Origin: Egibacteraceae bacterium
GTDB lineage: Bacteria > Actinomycetota > Nitriliruptoria > Euzebyales > Egibacteraceae
Length of the DNA: 64,000 bases
Direction: 5' to 3'
Assembly (NCBI GenBank): GCA_030447925.1
Contig: JAUJNX010000001.1
Coordinates: forward strand, 148,037 to 212,036
In this document: one piece after another, positions 9,937 to 19,033 of the stretch
Layout: each line of letters opens with the position of its first letter
How positions within the stretch are numbered: position 1 is the first letter of the stretch
Notes under the pieces: model-generated
Told to the model about the DNA's origin: nothing
Seen by the model: only the letters and a program-made list of their open reading frames with translations
The model's database searches: none
Position numbers and translations under genes: made by a program

Positions 9937-10425
9937 ATGGACGGCGCGCTGACGACCCTGCGGCTGCTGCTCGACGAGCTGGGGGTCGGCTCCGACATCC
10001 GCACCCTGGACGACCGCAAGCGCATCCAGAAGGCCGTCTACCTCGGCCAGCTGTCCGGCGTCGACCTGGGCTACCGCTTCGGGTGGTACCGCATGGGCCC
10101 CTACAGCCCGCAGCTCACCCGCGACTACTTCGAGCTGGCCTCGGCGCTGGCCGACGAGCCGGCGACCGACCAGCGGCTGCGCGCGCCCTACCGCGACCGC
10201 CTGGCCCGGCTGCGCCCGCTGCTCGACCCGCCCGCCGACCTGCCGCTGGACCGCGAGCAGTGGCTGGAGCTGGCCGCCTCCTACCACTACCTGCGCCACG
10301 CGCGCGAGCTGGACCACGACGCCGCCCGCGACGTGCTCGCGCGCGAGAAGCCCCTCCTGGCCCCCCACGCCGACCGCGCCCGCGAGGAGCTCGCCCGTCA
10401 CGCGCTGGCGAGCGCCGGGACGTAG
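9937..10425 (+). CDS. YwgA-like uncharacterised protein
   Basis: 162 aa. The N-terminal RKRIQKAVYLGQL and GYRFGWYRMGPYSPQL blocks are the signature of the YwgA family, small cytoplasmic proteins of unknown activity. An HD-domain phosphohydrolase lies two genes away (11230-12636). In Bacillus subtilis ywgA, as I recall, also sits next to the HD gene ywfO, so the association seems conserved across phyla. The 3' end overlaps the convergent lipoprotein gene by 28 bp. Leaderless start at 9937. Confidence 0.7.
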   Translation: MDGALTTLRLLLDELGVGSDIRTLDDRKRIQKAVYLGQLSGVDLGYRFGWYRMGPYSPQLTRDYFELASALADEPATDQRLRAPYRDRLARLRPLLDPPADLPLDREQWLELAASYHYLRHARELDHDAARDVLAREKPLLAPHADRAREELARHALASAGT

Positions 10426-11113
10426 AACTCGACGGCGGCCCCGTCCTCGATCAGCAGCCAGCCGAACGGCTGGGTGTTGCCCGTCTCGGCCAGGTAAGCC
10501 GCCAGCGCGTCGGCGTCCGCCGCCGGGATGCGCGTGGTGCCGGGATCGGGCTCGGTCACGAGGCGGACGGCTTCCGGGCGGAGCCACCAGGTGGCGCCGT
10601 CGGCGACCGGCACGACCCGCTCCTCCGGGCTGTCGTTCTCGAACAGGAAGTCCTCGAAGGATTGACGCTCCGGCGCCGCGGACTCGACGGTGATGAAGCA
10701 GGCCAGGTCGAAGGACAGCTCCCCGTCGCCGAACGACCGGACGTAGCCCGCCCACAGCCCGTCGGGCAGGTCGCCCGGGCCCGGCGTGCAGCCCGACCCG
10801 GCGCCCTCGTCGGTGTTGGGCGGGACCTGCCGCTCGGGCCCCGCCGAGCCGTGGGCGGCCTCGATGACGCTGGTGGCCGGCTCGGGCTCCGGGGCGGGCG
10901 CCGCGGGCAGGGGTGCGCCGGTCGGCGCCGGCGCCGGCGGCGCCGGGGGCGCGGGCGTGCCCACCGGCGAGGGCGCGGCCGACGGCGGCGCCGGCGGCGC
11001 CGCCGAGGGCTGGCGGCCGGCGGCGCCGGTGCGGGCGGTGCCGCGGCCTGGCCACCCTGGCAGGCGGTCAGGAGCAGCGCCCCCGCGGCCAGCCACGCGA
11101 TCCTTCGGTCCAT
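10398..11113 (-). CDS. Secreted lipoprotein of unknown function; needs one frameshift
   Basis: The N-terminus from ATG 11113 is a lipoprotein signal with lipobox LLLTAC. After about 30 residues, inside the Ala/Pro linker (about 11000-11020), the frame must change. The remainder reads as one globular domain of about 150 residues ending at 10398 (for example SFEDFLFENDSPEERVVPV and PFGWLLIEDGAAVEFYVP). A single-base indel in repetitive GC sequence explains this. The domain matches nothing I recognise. It lies convergent to and overlapping the YwgA-like gene. Confidence 0.6.
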
Positions 11114-11229
11114 GTCTGCGTCCTCCCCGTCGTGACGTCGCTGCGTCGACGGGCACCTGGGCCGCGCGGGGTGCACCGCGCGGCCCCGCGGACGGCGAGA
11201 TCATCCCTGCGGAGGAGGCCGGCCCCCGG

Positions 11230-12636
11230 TCAGAGCAGGCCGCGGAGGTCGGCGCGGACCTGGTCGACCAGGTCGTCGTCGTCGCTGAGCAGATAGACGC
11301 GGACGGCGTAGAGGGCGTGGTCGGCGAGGATCTGCAGCAGCGAGCTGCGGTACTCCGCGATCGGCACGGACCGGCCGTCCTCCTCCAGGACGCGGACCGA
11401 CTGCTCGTAGCGGTCGCGGTCCGCGGCCGCCTCCAGCGCCGAGGAGTACGGCACCTGCGACCCGATCTTGGTCAGCGGCATGCCCGCGGGCGCCCAGACG
11501 TGCCAGCGGTGCGGCGGCACGCCGTAGCGCTCGCCGACCTTGGCGACCTCCTCCCTGGCGATGCGCCGGCGCAGCCCGAAGGCGCGCTCGTCACGCAGCC
11601 CGCGCGGGGCGAAGTCCTCGCTGGCCCCGACCAGGCGGGGCACATGGCGGCCGAGCAGGGCCGCGGCGCGGTCGCGGGCGCGCTCGTCGCCGGTCGACGC
11701 CTCCAGCTCGCGGACCAGGCGCCAGACGAAGCCGTCGTCGAGCGCCTCCCAGCGCCCGGCGCCGATGAGCCGCTGCACCGTCGGGCCGGACAGGTCCAGC
11801 ATCCCGGTCGCCAGCAGGTCGGCGACGACCGCCTGGAGGAGCCACTCCATCGCCACCACGGTCGGGTTGAAGCTGACCTGCTGGTACTCGAAGTAGCGGC
11901 CGAGCAGGACGTGCTCGACCGTGCGGACCCCGCGCGGGGTCAGGCAGATGCGGTCGGCGTCGTCGACGCGCAGCTGGGACAGCAGGTGGGGCAGGTCGAC
12001 GCGGCCGTAGGGCAGGCCGGTGTGGACCGCGGTGCGCATCAGGTAGTCGATGCGGTCGGCGTCCAGGTCCGACGAGATCAGGTTGGCGAACCGCGGCGGG
12101 TCCTGGCGGGTGAACACCGCCGCGACCGCGGCGGGGTCCTGCCCGTGGCGGGCCAGGATGCCCGGCAGCTCGGGGTCGCCGAGCACCAGCTCGCGGCCCA
12201 CCTGCTCGTGGTACAGGTACGGCGCCACCGCGGGCGCGGGCGGGGACGGTATGGGCTCGGCGGGCGCGTCGACGGGCTCCAGGTAGGTCGCTGCGAGGTA
12301 GTGGTCGGCGACCGCGTGCTCCGTGGCGTGGCTGAAGGGGTAGTGACCGACGTCGTGGAGCAGCGCGGCCAGCCGGTACAGCTGCTCCTCGCCCGCGTCG
12401 AGGCGCACGTGGCCCTCGTCCTGCAGGGCGCCGAGGATCCGCCCGGTGACGTGGCACACCCCGAGGCAGTGCGCGAAGCGCGAGTAGTCGGCGCTGGGGA
12501 AGACCAGGTGGGAAAGCCCGAGCTGCTTGACGTTGCGCAGCCGCTGGAACGCCCGGGTCCCCACCACCTCGGCCTCGACGGCGGTCAGCTCGATCGTCCC
12601 GTGGACCGGGTCGGCGATCCGTGCCCGAGGGGTCAT
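11230..12636 (-). CDS. HD-domain nucleotide phosphohydrolase, YwfO/dGTPase-like
   Basis: 468 aa. The start IADPVHGTIELT and the metal-binding residues follow the HD superfamily: H56 in RFAHCLGV, the H94-D95 pair in LLHDVGHYPFSH, and a late Asp in SSDLDADRIDYLMR. Relatives hydrolyse dNTPs or other nucleotides, or bind them as sensors; the substrate cannot be read here. Leaderless ATG at 12636 with TACCCT six bases upstream. It has its own promoter and is separated from the dnaK operon by a hairpin. Proximity to the YwgA-like gene repeats a pairing seen in Firmicutes. Confidence 0.85.
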   Translation of the reverse strand: MTPRARIADPVHGTIELTAVEAEVVGTRAFQRLRNVKQLGLSHLVFPSADYSRFAHCLGVCHVTGRILGALQDEGHVRLDAGEEQLYRLAALLHDVGHYPFSHATEHAVADHYLAATYLEPVDAPAEPIPSPPAPAVAPYLYHEQVGRELVLGDPELPGILARHGQDPAAVAAVFTRQDPPRFANLISSDLDADRIDYLMRTAVHTGLPYGRVDLPHLLSQLRVDDADRICLTPRGVRTVEHVLLGRYFEYQQVSFNPTVVAMEWLLQAVVADLLATGMLDLSGPTVQRLIGAGRWEALDDGFVWRLVRELEASTGDERARDRAAALLGRHVPRLVGASEDFAPRGLRDERAFGLRRRIAREEVAKVGERYGVPPHRWHVWAPAGMPLTKIGSQVPYSSALEAAADRDRYEQSVRVLEEDGRSVPIAEYRSSLLQILADHALYAVRVYLLSDDDDLVDQVRADLRGLL

Positions 12637-12642
12637 GCGCGC

Positions 12643-12648
12643 AGGGTA
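12643..12648 (-). promoter_or_regulatory. -10 box, leaderless, of the HD phosphohydrolase gene
   Basis: TACCCT on the minus strand, six bases before ATG 12636. Confidence 0.6.
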
Positions 12649-12668
12649 GGGCGACGCGCCCCCGGTCG

Positions 12669-12696
12669 CCCGCGCCGGCCGGTCAGCCGGCGCGGG
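12669..12696 (-). terminator. Hairpin at the end of the dnaK operon
   Basis: Perfect 11-bp stem (12669-12679 with 12686-12696) and a six-base loop. The hspR stop codon (12683-12685) lies in the loop, so the terminator overlaps the end of the coding sequence. Confidence 0.6.
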
Positions 12697-13084
12697 TGAC
12701 GCCGCGGTGGCGCTCGATCTCGGACGGGCGGTACAGGACCAGCTCGCGACCGGTCGAGCGGACCGCCTCGGCCAGGGCCAGGCGGGCCTCCTGGCGGACG
12801 CGGTCGACGTCGACCTGCGCCTGGTGGAGGCGGTCGACGAGCTCCTCGACGGTGTCCTGCAGCGCGAGGATGCGCAGGACCCCCGCGAGGTTCACGCCCT
12901 CGCCCTGGGTGAGCTCCTGGATGAGGCGGACCCGCTCGACGTCGCGGTGGGAGTACCGGCGGGTGCCGCCGGAGGTGCGGGCCGGCTTCAGCAGGCCCTT
13001 GCGCTCGTAGGTCCGCAGCGTTTGTGGGTGGACACCCGCCAGCTCCGCCGCGACCGAGATGATGTAGACCGCGTCACGCGCCAC
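12683..13084 (-). CDS. hspR: Heat-shock repressor HspR (MerR family)
   Basis: 133 aa. N-terminal MerR-type winged HTH (VYIISVAAELAGVHPQTLRT, then YERKGLLKP and GGTRRYSHRDVERV) and a C-terminal coiled coil. HspR binds HAIR repeats with DnaK as co-repressor and shuts off chaperone genes when free DnaK is plentiful. GTG start one base after the dnaJ stop, the usual last place in the operon. A matching inverted repeat lies upstream of dnaK at 16883-16899. Confidence 0.95.
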   Translation of the reverse strand: MARDAVYIISVAAELAGVHPQTLRTYERKGLLKPARTSGGTRRYSHRDVERVRLIQELTQGEGVNLAGVLRILALQDTVEELVDRLHQAQVDVDRVRQEARLALAEAVRSTGRELVLYRPSEIERHRGVTRAG

Positions 13085-13085
13085 G

Positions 13086-14273
13086 TCACACCCCCTGGTC
13101 CCCGCCCACCGGCGCCGCGTCCAGGTACGGGGCGAAGCGCTCGCGCAGCGCGTCGCCGTCCTCCAGCGCGGCGTAGGCCTCCAGCGCCTTGCGCTGGGTC
13201 TTGGTCAGGTTCCGCGGCACGGCCAGCTCGACGGTGACGAGCAGGTCGCCGCGCCCCCGCCCGGCGGGCGCGCCGCGCCCGCGCACCCGCAGGGTCTTGC
13301 CCGACGGCGTCCCCGGCGGCACCCGCAGGGTCACCGGCCCGTCCAGCGTCGGGACCGTCAGCCGCGTGCCGAGCACCGCCTCGCCGTAGGTGATCGGGAC
13401 CGTCAGCGTGAGGTCGTCGCCGCGCCGCCCGAACAGCGGGTGCGGCTCGACCTTGACGTTGACGAACAGGTCCCCCGGCTCGCCGCCCGCCGGCGCGCCC
13501 TCGCCCCGGCCGGCCAGGCGGATGCGGGCGCCGTCCTTGACCCCGGCGGGGATGCGCGCGCGGATCTCGCGCGGGCGGTCCTCCGTGCCGGTGCCGTGGC
13601 AGGTCGGGCACGGGGTCGGGATCTGGCGCCCGGTGCCGCCGCAGGCGTCGCAGGGCTCGCTGAAGCTGAACAGCCCCTGGTTGCTGGCGACCACGCCGCT
13701 GCCGCTGCACACCGGGCAGGTGACCGGCGACGTGCCCGGCGCCGCGCCCGACCCGCTGCAGGTCCGGCAGGTCGCCTGGCCCGACACCCGCAGGGTGGTA
13801 GTGACCCCGGCCATGGCGTCGGCGAACGACAGCGTCATGGTCGTCTCCAGGTCCCGGCCCCGCGGGCGGGCGGCGCGGCGGGTCTGGCGCGGCGTGCCGA
13901 AGCCGCCGCCCGCGCCGTTGCCGCCGTTGCGGAAGACCTGGCCGAAGATGTCGCCCAGGTCGAACCCGCCCGCCACGCCGCCGCCGGGGAAGCCACCGGA
14001 GAACCCGCCCGGGCCGCCGCCGCCGAAGGCGCCGGTGCCGACGAGGCGGCGGACCTCGTCGTACTCCTTGCGCTTGTCGGCGTTGGACAGCACCGAGTAG
14101 GCCTCGCTGACCTCCTTGAAGCGCGACTCCGCGGCGGCGTCACCGGGCTTCGCGTCGGGGTGGTTCTCCCGCGCGAGGCGGCGGTAGGCCTTCGCGATGT
14201 CGGACTGCGTCGCGTCCTTGGCCACACCGAGGATGCGGTAGTAGTCCTTCTCGACGTAGTCGCGCTGTGCCAT
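13086..14273 (-). CDS. dnaJ: Co-chaperone DnaJ
   Basis: 395 aa with the full type I layout: J domain with HPD (about residue 37), Gly/Phe-rich region (about 80-125), four CxxCxGxG zinc motifs (CRTCSGSG, CPVCSGSG, CDACGGTG, CPTCHGTG, about 155-225) and the C-terminal substrate-binding domains. It delivers clients to DnaK and stimulates its ATPase. ATG follows directly on the grpE stop codon, so translation is coupled. Confidence 0.97.
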   Translation of the reverse strand: MAQRDYVEKDYYRILGVAKDATQSDIAKAYRRLARENHPDAKPGDAAAESRFKEVSEAYSVLSNADKRKEYDEVRRLVGTGAFGGGGPGGFSGGFPGGGVAGGFDLGDIFGQVFRNGGNGAGGGFGTPRQTRRAARPRGRDLETTMTLSFADAMAGVTTTLRVSGQATCRTCSGSGAAPGTSPVTCPVCSGSGVVASNQGLFSFSEPCDACGGTGRQIPTPCPTCHGTGTEDRPREIRARIPAGVKDGARIRLAGRGEGAPAGGEPGDLFVNVKVEPHPLFGRRGDDLTLTVPITYGEAVLGTRLTVPTLDGPVTLRVPPGTPSGKTLRVRGRGAPAGRGRGDLLVTVELAVPRNLTKTQRKALEAYAALEDGDALRERFAPYLDAAPVGGDQGV

Positions 14274-14930
14274 CTACCTGGTCACCTTCACCGACGCGGG
14301 GCGCAGGGTGCGGCCCTTGAAGCGGTAGCCCGGCCGCAGCACCTCCGCGACGACGGGCTCCTCCAGCGGCTGGTCGGACTCCTCCGACAGCAGCGCCTCG
14401 TGCACCTGGGGGTCGAAGGTCGACCCGACCCCGGGGATCGGCTCGAGGCCGGCGGCCTCGAGCTTGCCGAACAGCTCGCCGTGCACGATGCGCACGCCCT
14501 TGGCGAGCGGGGTGGCGTCGTCGTCGTCGATCGCGTCGACGAGGTAGCCGATGTTGTCGATCACCCCGAGCAGGTCGGTGAGCAGCCGCTCCGCGCCCCG
14601 GTCCAGGGCGACGGCCAGCGCCTCGTCGGAACGGCGCTTGAGGTTGTGGTACTCGGCCCGGCCGCGCTGGGCCTGCTCGAGGTACTCGTCGCGCAGGCGC
14701 TCGGCCTCCAGCAGCGCGCCGCGCAGTTCGGCGACGTCGCGCTCCGGTTGGTCGGCCGCCATCTCCTGGACGACGGCCTCGACGTCGGGGTCGGCGGCGG
14801 CGACGTCGGTGATCCGCGCGCCGCCCCCGCGGCCATCGGCGGCCGCGGGATCGGTCCCGGGGGCGGGGCCGGACGCGTCCTGGGCGTCCTGGCCCGCCAC
14901 CCGGTCCTGGTCGGTGGTGGGGTCCGGCAT
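14274..14930 (-). CDS. grpE: Nucleotide exchange factor GrpE
   Basis: 218 aa. A long acidic, disordered N-terminus, a central coiled coil (about 80-130), and the conserved C-terminal beta domain ending in EVLRPGYRFKGRTLRPASV. It releases ADP from DnaK. ATG lies three bases after the dnaK stop, and its own stop abuts dnaJ, so all three are translated together. Confidence 0.97.
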   Translation of the reverse strand: MPDPTTDQDRVAGQDAQDASGPAPGTDPAAADGRGGGARITDVAAADPDVEAVVQEMAADQPERDVAELRGALLEAERLRDEYLEQAQRGRAEYHNLKRRSDEALAVALDRGAERLLTDLLGVIDNIGYLVDAIDDDDATPLAKGVRIVHGELFGKLEAAGLEPIPGVGSTFDPQVHEALLSEESDQPLEEPVVAEVLRPGYRFKGRTLRPASVKVTR

Positions 14931-14933
14931 GGC

Positions 14934-16793
<1,860 letters not shown>

Positions 16794-16882
16794 GTTGCTG
16801 CTCACCTCCGCGCCCGTGGGCGCTCCTGTGTCGATGCGTTGATCGACACGATAGCGATCGCGCAGGAGAGGCGCAACGTATA

Positions 16883-16899
16883 TGAGCCCATCGGGCTCA
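16883..16899 (-). promoter_or_regulatory. HspR operator (HAIR-like inverted repeat) upstream of dnaK
   Basis: Perfect palindrome TGAGCCC-N3-GGGCTCA, 90 bases before dnaK. Its TGAG-N9-CTCA core has the same spacing as the HAIR consensus CTTGAGT-N7-ACTCAAG. On the minus strand a TACGTT-like -10 follows, so bound HspR would cover the -35 region. Assignment rests on spacing and the presence of hspR in the same operon. Confidence 0.7.
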
Positions 16900-16916
16900 G
16901 GTTTGCTCCGGCGCGG

Positions 16917-17048
16917 TCAGGTGCGCCAGCGACGGCTGATGCGGCGCCCGCGGCTGTCGGTGCGGTCCTCCCCGTTGAAGGCCCACGCCAGCACGAACGG
17001 CAGCGCGAAGACCGCCACCCCGACCCCGACCATCACCCCGGCATCCAT
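16917..17048 (-). CDS. 43-aa single-span membrane peptide, left copy
   Basis: A short acidic start (MDAGV), one hydrophobic segment (about 4-24), then an Arg-rich basic tail ending RRWRT. It is too small to place in a family; the layout is that of a small inner-membrane peptide with its tail in the cytoplasm. Nearly identical to the gene at 18800-18931: the proteins differ only in the last residue (T for R). The copies lie in 130-bp direct repeats that flank the XRE/NUDIX segment. Confidence 0.65.
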   Translation of the reverse strand: MDAGVMVGVGVAVFALPFVLAWAFNGEDRTDSRGRRISRRWRT

Positions 17049-17052
17049 GCCC
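16923..17052. repeat. 130-bp direct repeat, left copy
   Basis: Matches 18806-18935 at 129 of 130 positions, in the same orientation; the only difference I see is at 16932. It covers almost all of the 43-codon gene from four bases before its start codon. Sequence diverges abruptly at both ends. Confidence 0.9.
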
Positions 17053-17385
17053 CCTGACGGTATCGGCCGCCGGTCGCGGGAACCGCCTTCCGCCAACGCA
17101 GGTCCCCCAGCACGAGGCTGCTCACCTGGCCGGCGGCGACATCCACCAGGGCCAGTCCGCGGTACTCGGCGTCGAGATCGTCGAGTGCTCGCAGGAGCAG
17201 CCCGAGTTCCGCGCAGCCCCCGCCGATGTGCACGCGCGGTGCTCGAGCCAGACCGGTCGCCGCGATCTCCCGCTCCCACCGCCGACTCTCGACCTTTCCC
17301 GGGGGTCTCCCCCGACCGCACTCACGTCGAAGCAGCAGCGGAACCACCAGATCGGCCGGTCGTCCTGCGACCACGCCAGGTACAT
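17033..17385 (-). CDS. Hypothetical small protein, divergent from the XRE gene; needs one frameshift
   Basis: ATG 17385 follows a strong ribosome site (GAGGTGA) five bases upstream and opens with MYLAWSQDDRPIWWFRCCFD. Near the G/C runs at about 17290-17315 the frame must change. The downstream frame then reads as a compact domain (EIAATGLARAPRVHIGGG, then CAELGLLLRALDDLDAEY) to a stop at 17033, inside the left direct repeat. The tail therefore runs into the repeat, as if the original end had been replaced when the segment was inserted. No family recognised. Confidence 0.4.
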
Positions 17386-17469
17386 GCTTCACCTCGACCG
17401 CGCGACTGCTTTCGGAGCTGTGATGCTCGGCGGACGAGCGGGACCTTCCCACCACACGGGGGTACGTTT

Positions 17470-17501
17470 CAGGACGTCTCGAGCCGGTCCGATACGTCCT
17501 G
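17470..17501. promoter_or_regulatory. Inverted repeat before the XRE-DUF5919 gene
   Basis: CAGGACGT (17470-17477) and ACGTCCTG (17494-17501) form a perfect 8-bp inverted repeat, just upstream of the ribosome site and ATG 17515. It lies between two divergent genes and is a candidate operator for the regulator itself. Confidence 0.45.
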
Positions 17502-17514
17502 GAGGAAGTAGCGC

Positions 17515-18258
17515 ATGCCGAACGAGCGGCTCCGCAGCGCCCTTGCCCGCGCGAGCCTCACCTCCCCGGTGACAGCGGAGAGGATCGGTGTGGACCCGAA
17601 GACCGTGGACCGGTGGGTCGGGGGGCGCGTGCCGCACGGACGTCACCGGTTCGCACTCGCCGCCATGTTGGGCGAGGAGGAGGACTACCTGTGGCCGGTC
17701 GCGCCCGGCAGGGACCAGGGGTCCGCCCAGAGCGGCGCCGAGGTCCGGATGGCGTACACCCATCGGGCCGATGTGCCCCTCGCGGTATGGAGAACCATCC
17801 TGCAGGGCGCACGCCGCAAGATCGACCTCCTGGGCTACGCGATGCTCTTCTTCCCCGAGCAGCACCCCAACCTGACGCACCAGCTGCGCCAGAAGATCGA
17901 GCAAGGGTGTGCGGTGCGTGTCGCCGTAGCGGATCCCGCAGGACCCCATACAGCGGAACGCGACAACATCGAGGCGCTGGGAGGAACCCTCCCCGACCGC
18001 ATCCGTACGACCATCCGGCACTTCGCAGGCTTGGACGAGCTGCCCGGGTTCCGACTCCGCCTGCACCAGGTGCACCTGTACAACGCGGTGTACCGGTTCG
18101 ACGACGAGATGATCGTGACGCCGTACCTGGTCGGAGCGCACGGCTACCAGCACCCGGCACTGGCGCTCCGGCGGCTTGGGCCGGTCGGTTTGTTCGAGCA
18201 GTACGCGCAGCAGTTCGAGCGGATCTGGGACACGACTCAGCCGGTCGTGCGCCAATGA
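17515..18258 (+). CDS. XRE-type HTH regulator with DUF5919-like C-terminal domain
   Basis: 247 aa. N-terminal HTH (about 15-55; TAERIGVDPKTVDRWVGGRV) and a C-terminal domain of about 150 residues (IDLLGYAMLFFPEQHPNL, RVAVADPAGP, RFDDEMIVTPYLVG) that resembles DUF5919, found in streptomycete regulators. The effector is unknown. GGAGGA about ten bases before ATG gives the start. The NUDIX gene follows at 14 bp, so the pair is probably one operon and the sensed ligand may be a nucleotide-like compound. It lies inside the direct-repeat-bounded segment. Confidence 0.8.
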   Translation: MPNERLRSALARASLTSPVTAERIGVDPKTVDRWVGGRVPHGRHRFALAAMLGEEEDYLWPVAPGRDQGSAQSGAEVRMAYTHRADVPLAVWRTILQGARRKIDLLGYAMLFFPEQHPNLTHQLRQKIEQGCAVRVAVADPAGPHTAERDNIEALGGTLPDRIRTTIRHFAGLDELPGFRLRLHQVHLYNAVYRFDDEMIVTPYLVGAHGYQHPALALRRLGPVGLFEQYAQQFERIWDTTQPVVRQ

Positions 18259-18271
18259 AGGAGACCCACAG

Positions 18272-18742
18272 GTGGCCAGGACCGACTACTACTACGACCC
18301 GGCCGCGCCGCAGGCGAACTCCCTGATCCCCGGGGCGTCTGCGGTGGTGACCAACGCGCACAATCAGGTCGTCCTGCAACGACGGACCGACAGCGGCCTG
18401 TGGGCGCTACCGGGCGGGACGATGGACATTGGCGAGAGCATCATGCAGACCGCCGTCCGGGAGGTGCGTGAGGAGACCGGGCTCCAGGTCGAGGCCCTCA
18501 GAATCATCGGCGTCTACTCCGACCCCAACCACGTCTTCGCCTATTCCGACGGGGAGGTCCGGCAGGAGTTCTCGGTGTGCTTCGCCTGCCGGGTGGTGGG
18601 AGGCCGCCTGCAGGCCAGCGACGAGTCGCACGAGGTAGCCCTGTTCAGCCTGGAGGAGACCGCGGACCTGGACATGCACCCCTCCATACGTCTCCGGCTC
18701 GAGGACCATGCGGAGGGTGGGGAGCGGGCACGCTGGCGCTGA
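18272..18742 (+). CDS. NUDIX hydrolase
   Basis: 156 aa. The complete Nudix box GX5EX7REUXEEXGU is present (starts GGTMDIGE, ends REVREETGL, about residues 46-68). Such enzymes cleave nucleoside diphosphate-linked compounds using Mg2+ or Mn2+. GTG 18272 follows AAGGAGA at seven bases and comes just after the XRE gene's stop. The substrate is not readable; pairing with a DUF5919 regulator suggests a signalling or house-cleaning nucleotide. Part of the repeat-bounded cargo. Confidence 0.9.
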   Translation: MARTDYYYDPAAPQANSLIPGASAVVTNAHNQVVLQRRTDSGLWALPGGTMDIGESIMQTAVREVREETGLQVEALRIIGVYSDPNHVFAYSDGEVRQEFSVCFACRVVGGRLQASDESHEVALFSLEETADLDMHPSIRLRLEDHAEGGERARWR

Positions 18743-18799
18743 TGCCTCACCGGCGCTCGCCCGCGTCGCCTCCGCGCCGTGCGGCTGGCGCAGCCCCGC

Positions 18800-18931
18800 C
18801 TAGCGGCGCCAGCGGCGGCTGATGCGGCGCCCGCGGCTGTCGGTGCGGTCCTCCCCGTTGAAGGCCCACGCCAGCACGAACGGCAGCGCGAAGACCGCCA
18901 CCCCGACCCCGACCATCACCCCGGCATCCAT
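18800..18931 (-). CDS. 43-aa single-span membrane peptide, right copy
   Basis: Same sequence as the left copy except for the final residue (ends RRWRR). Here TACCCT stands six bases before ATG, giving a leaderless promoter lacking at the left copy, so this is likely the original, expressed version. Confidence 0.65.
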   Translation of the reverse strand: MDAGVMVGVGVAVFALPFVLAWAFNGEDRTDSRGRRISRRWRR

Positions 18932-18935
18932 GCCC
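18806..18935. repeat. 130-bp direct repeat, right copy
   Basis: Partner of 16923-17052, offset 1883 bp. The segment between the two copies is about 1.75 kb. Confidence 0.9.
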
Positions 18936-18937
18936 GC

Positions 18938-18943
18938 AGGGTA
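18938..18943 (-). promoter_or_regulatory. -10 box, leaderless, of the right small-peptide gene
   Basis: TACCCT on the minus strand, six bases before ATG 18931. It lies just outside the direct repeat, so the left copy lacks it. Confidence 0.55.
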
Positions 18944-18977
18944 CCCAGGGGCGGCGGCGCGCCCTCGGCACGGGCTA

Positions 18978-19028
18978 GAGGTGCACCTCGAACGCCGGGC
19001 GGCTTCCGAGCACGGAGTCGGGAGACAC
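18978..19028. repeat. Dispersed GC-rich repeat, copy A
   Basis: Begins with the palindrome GAGGTGCACCTC and continues with GCCGGGCGGCTTCCGAGC. Related copies occur at 25577 and, in the other orientation, as a tandem pair at 59620. It lies just after the GH43 stop codon. On the minus strand it can be read as ...SVLGSRPAFEVHL, close to the peptide encoded at 59620. Confidence 0.6.
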
Positions 19029-19033
19029 GGCCT

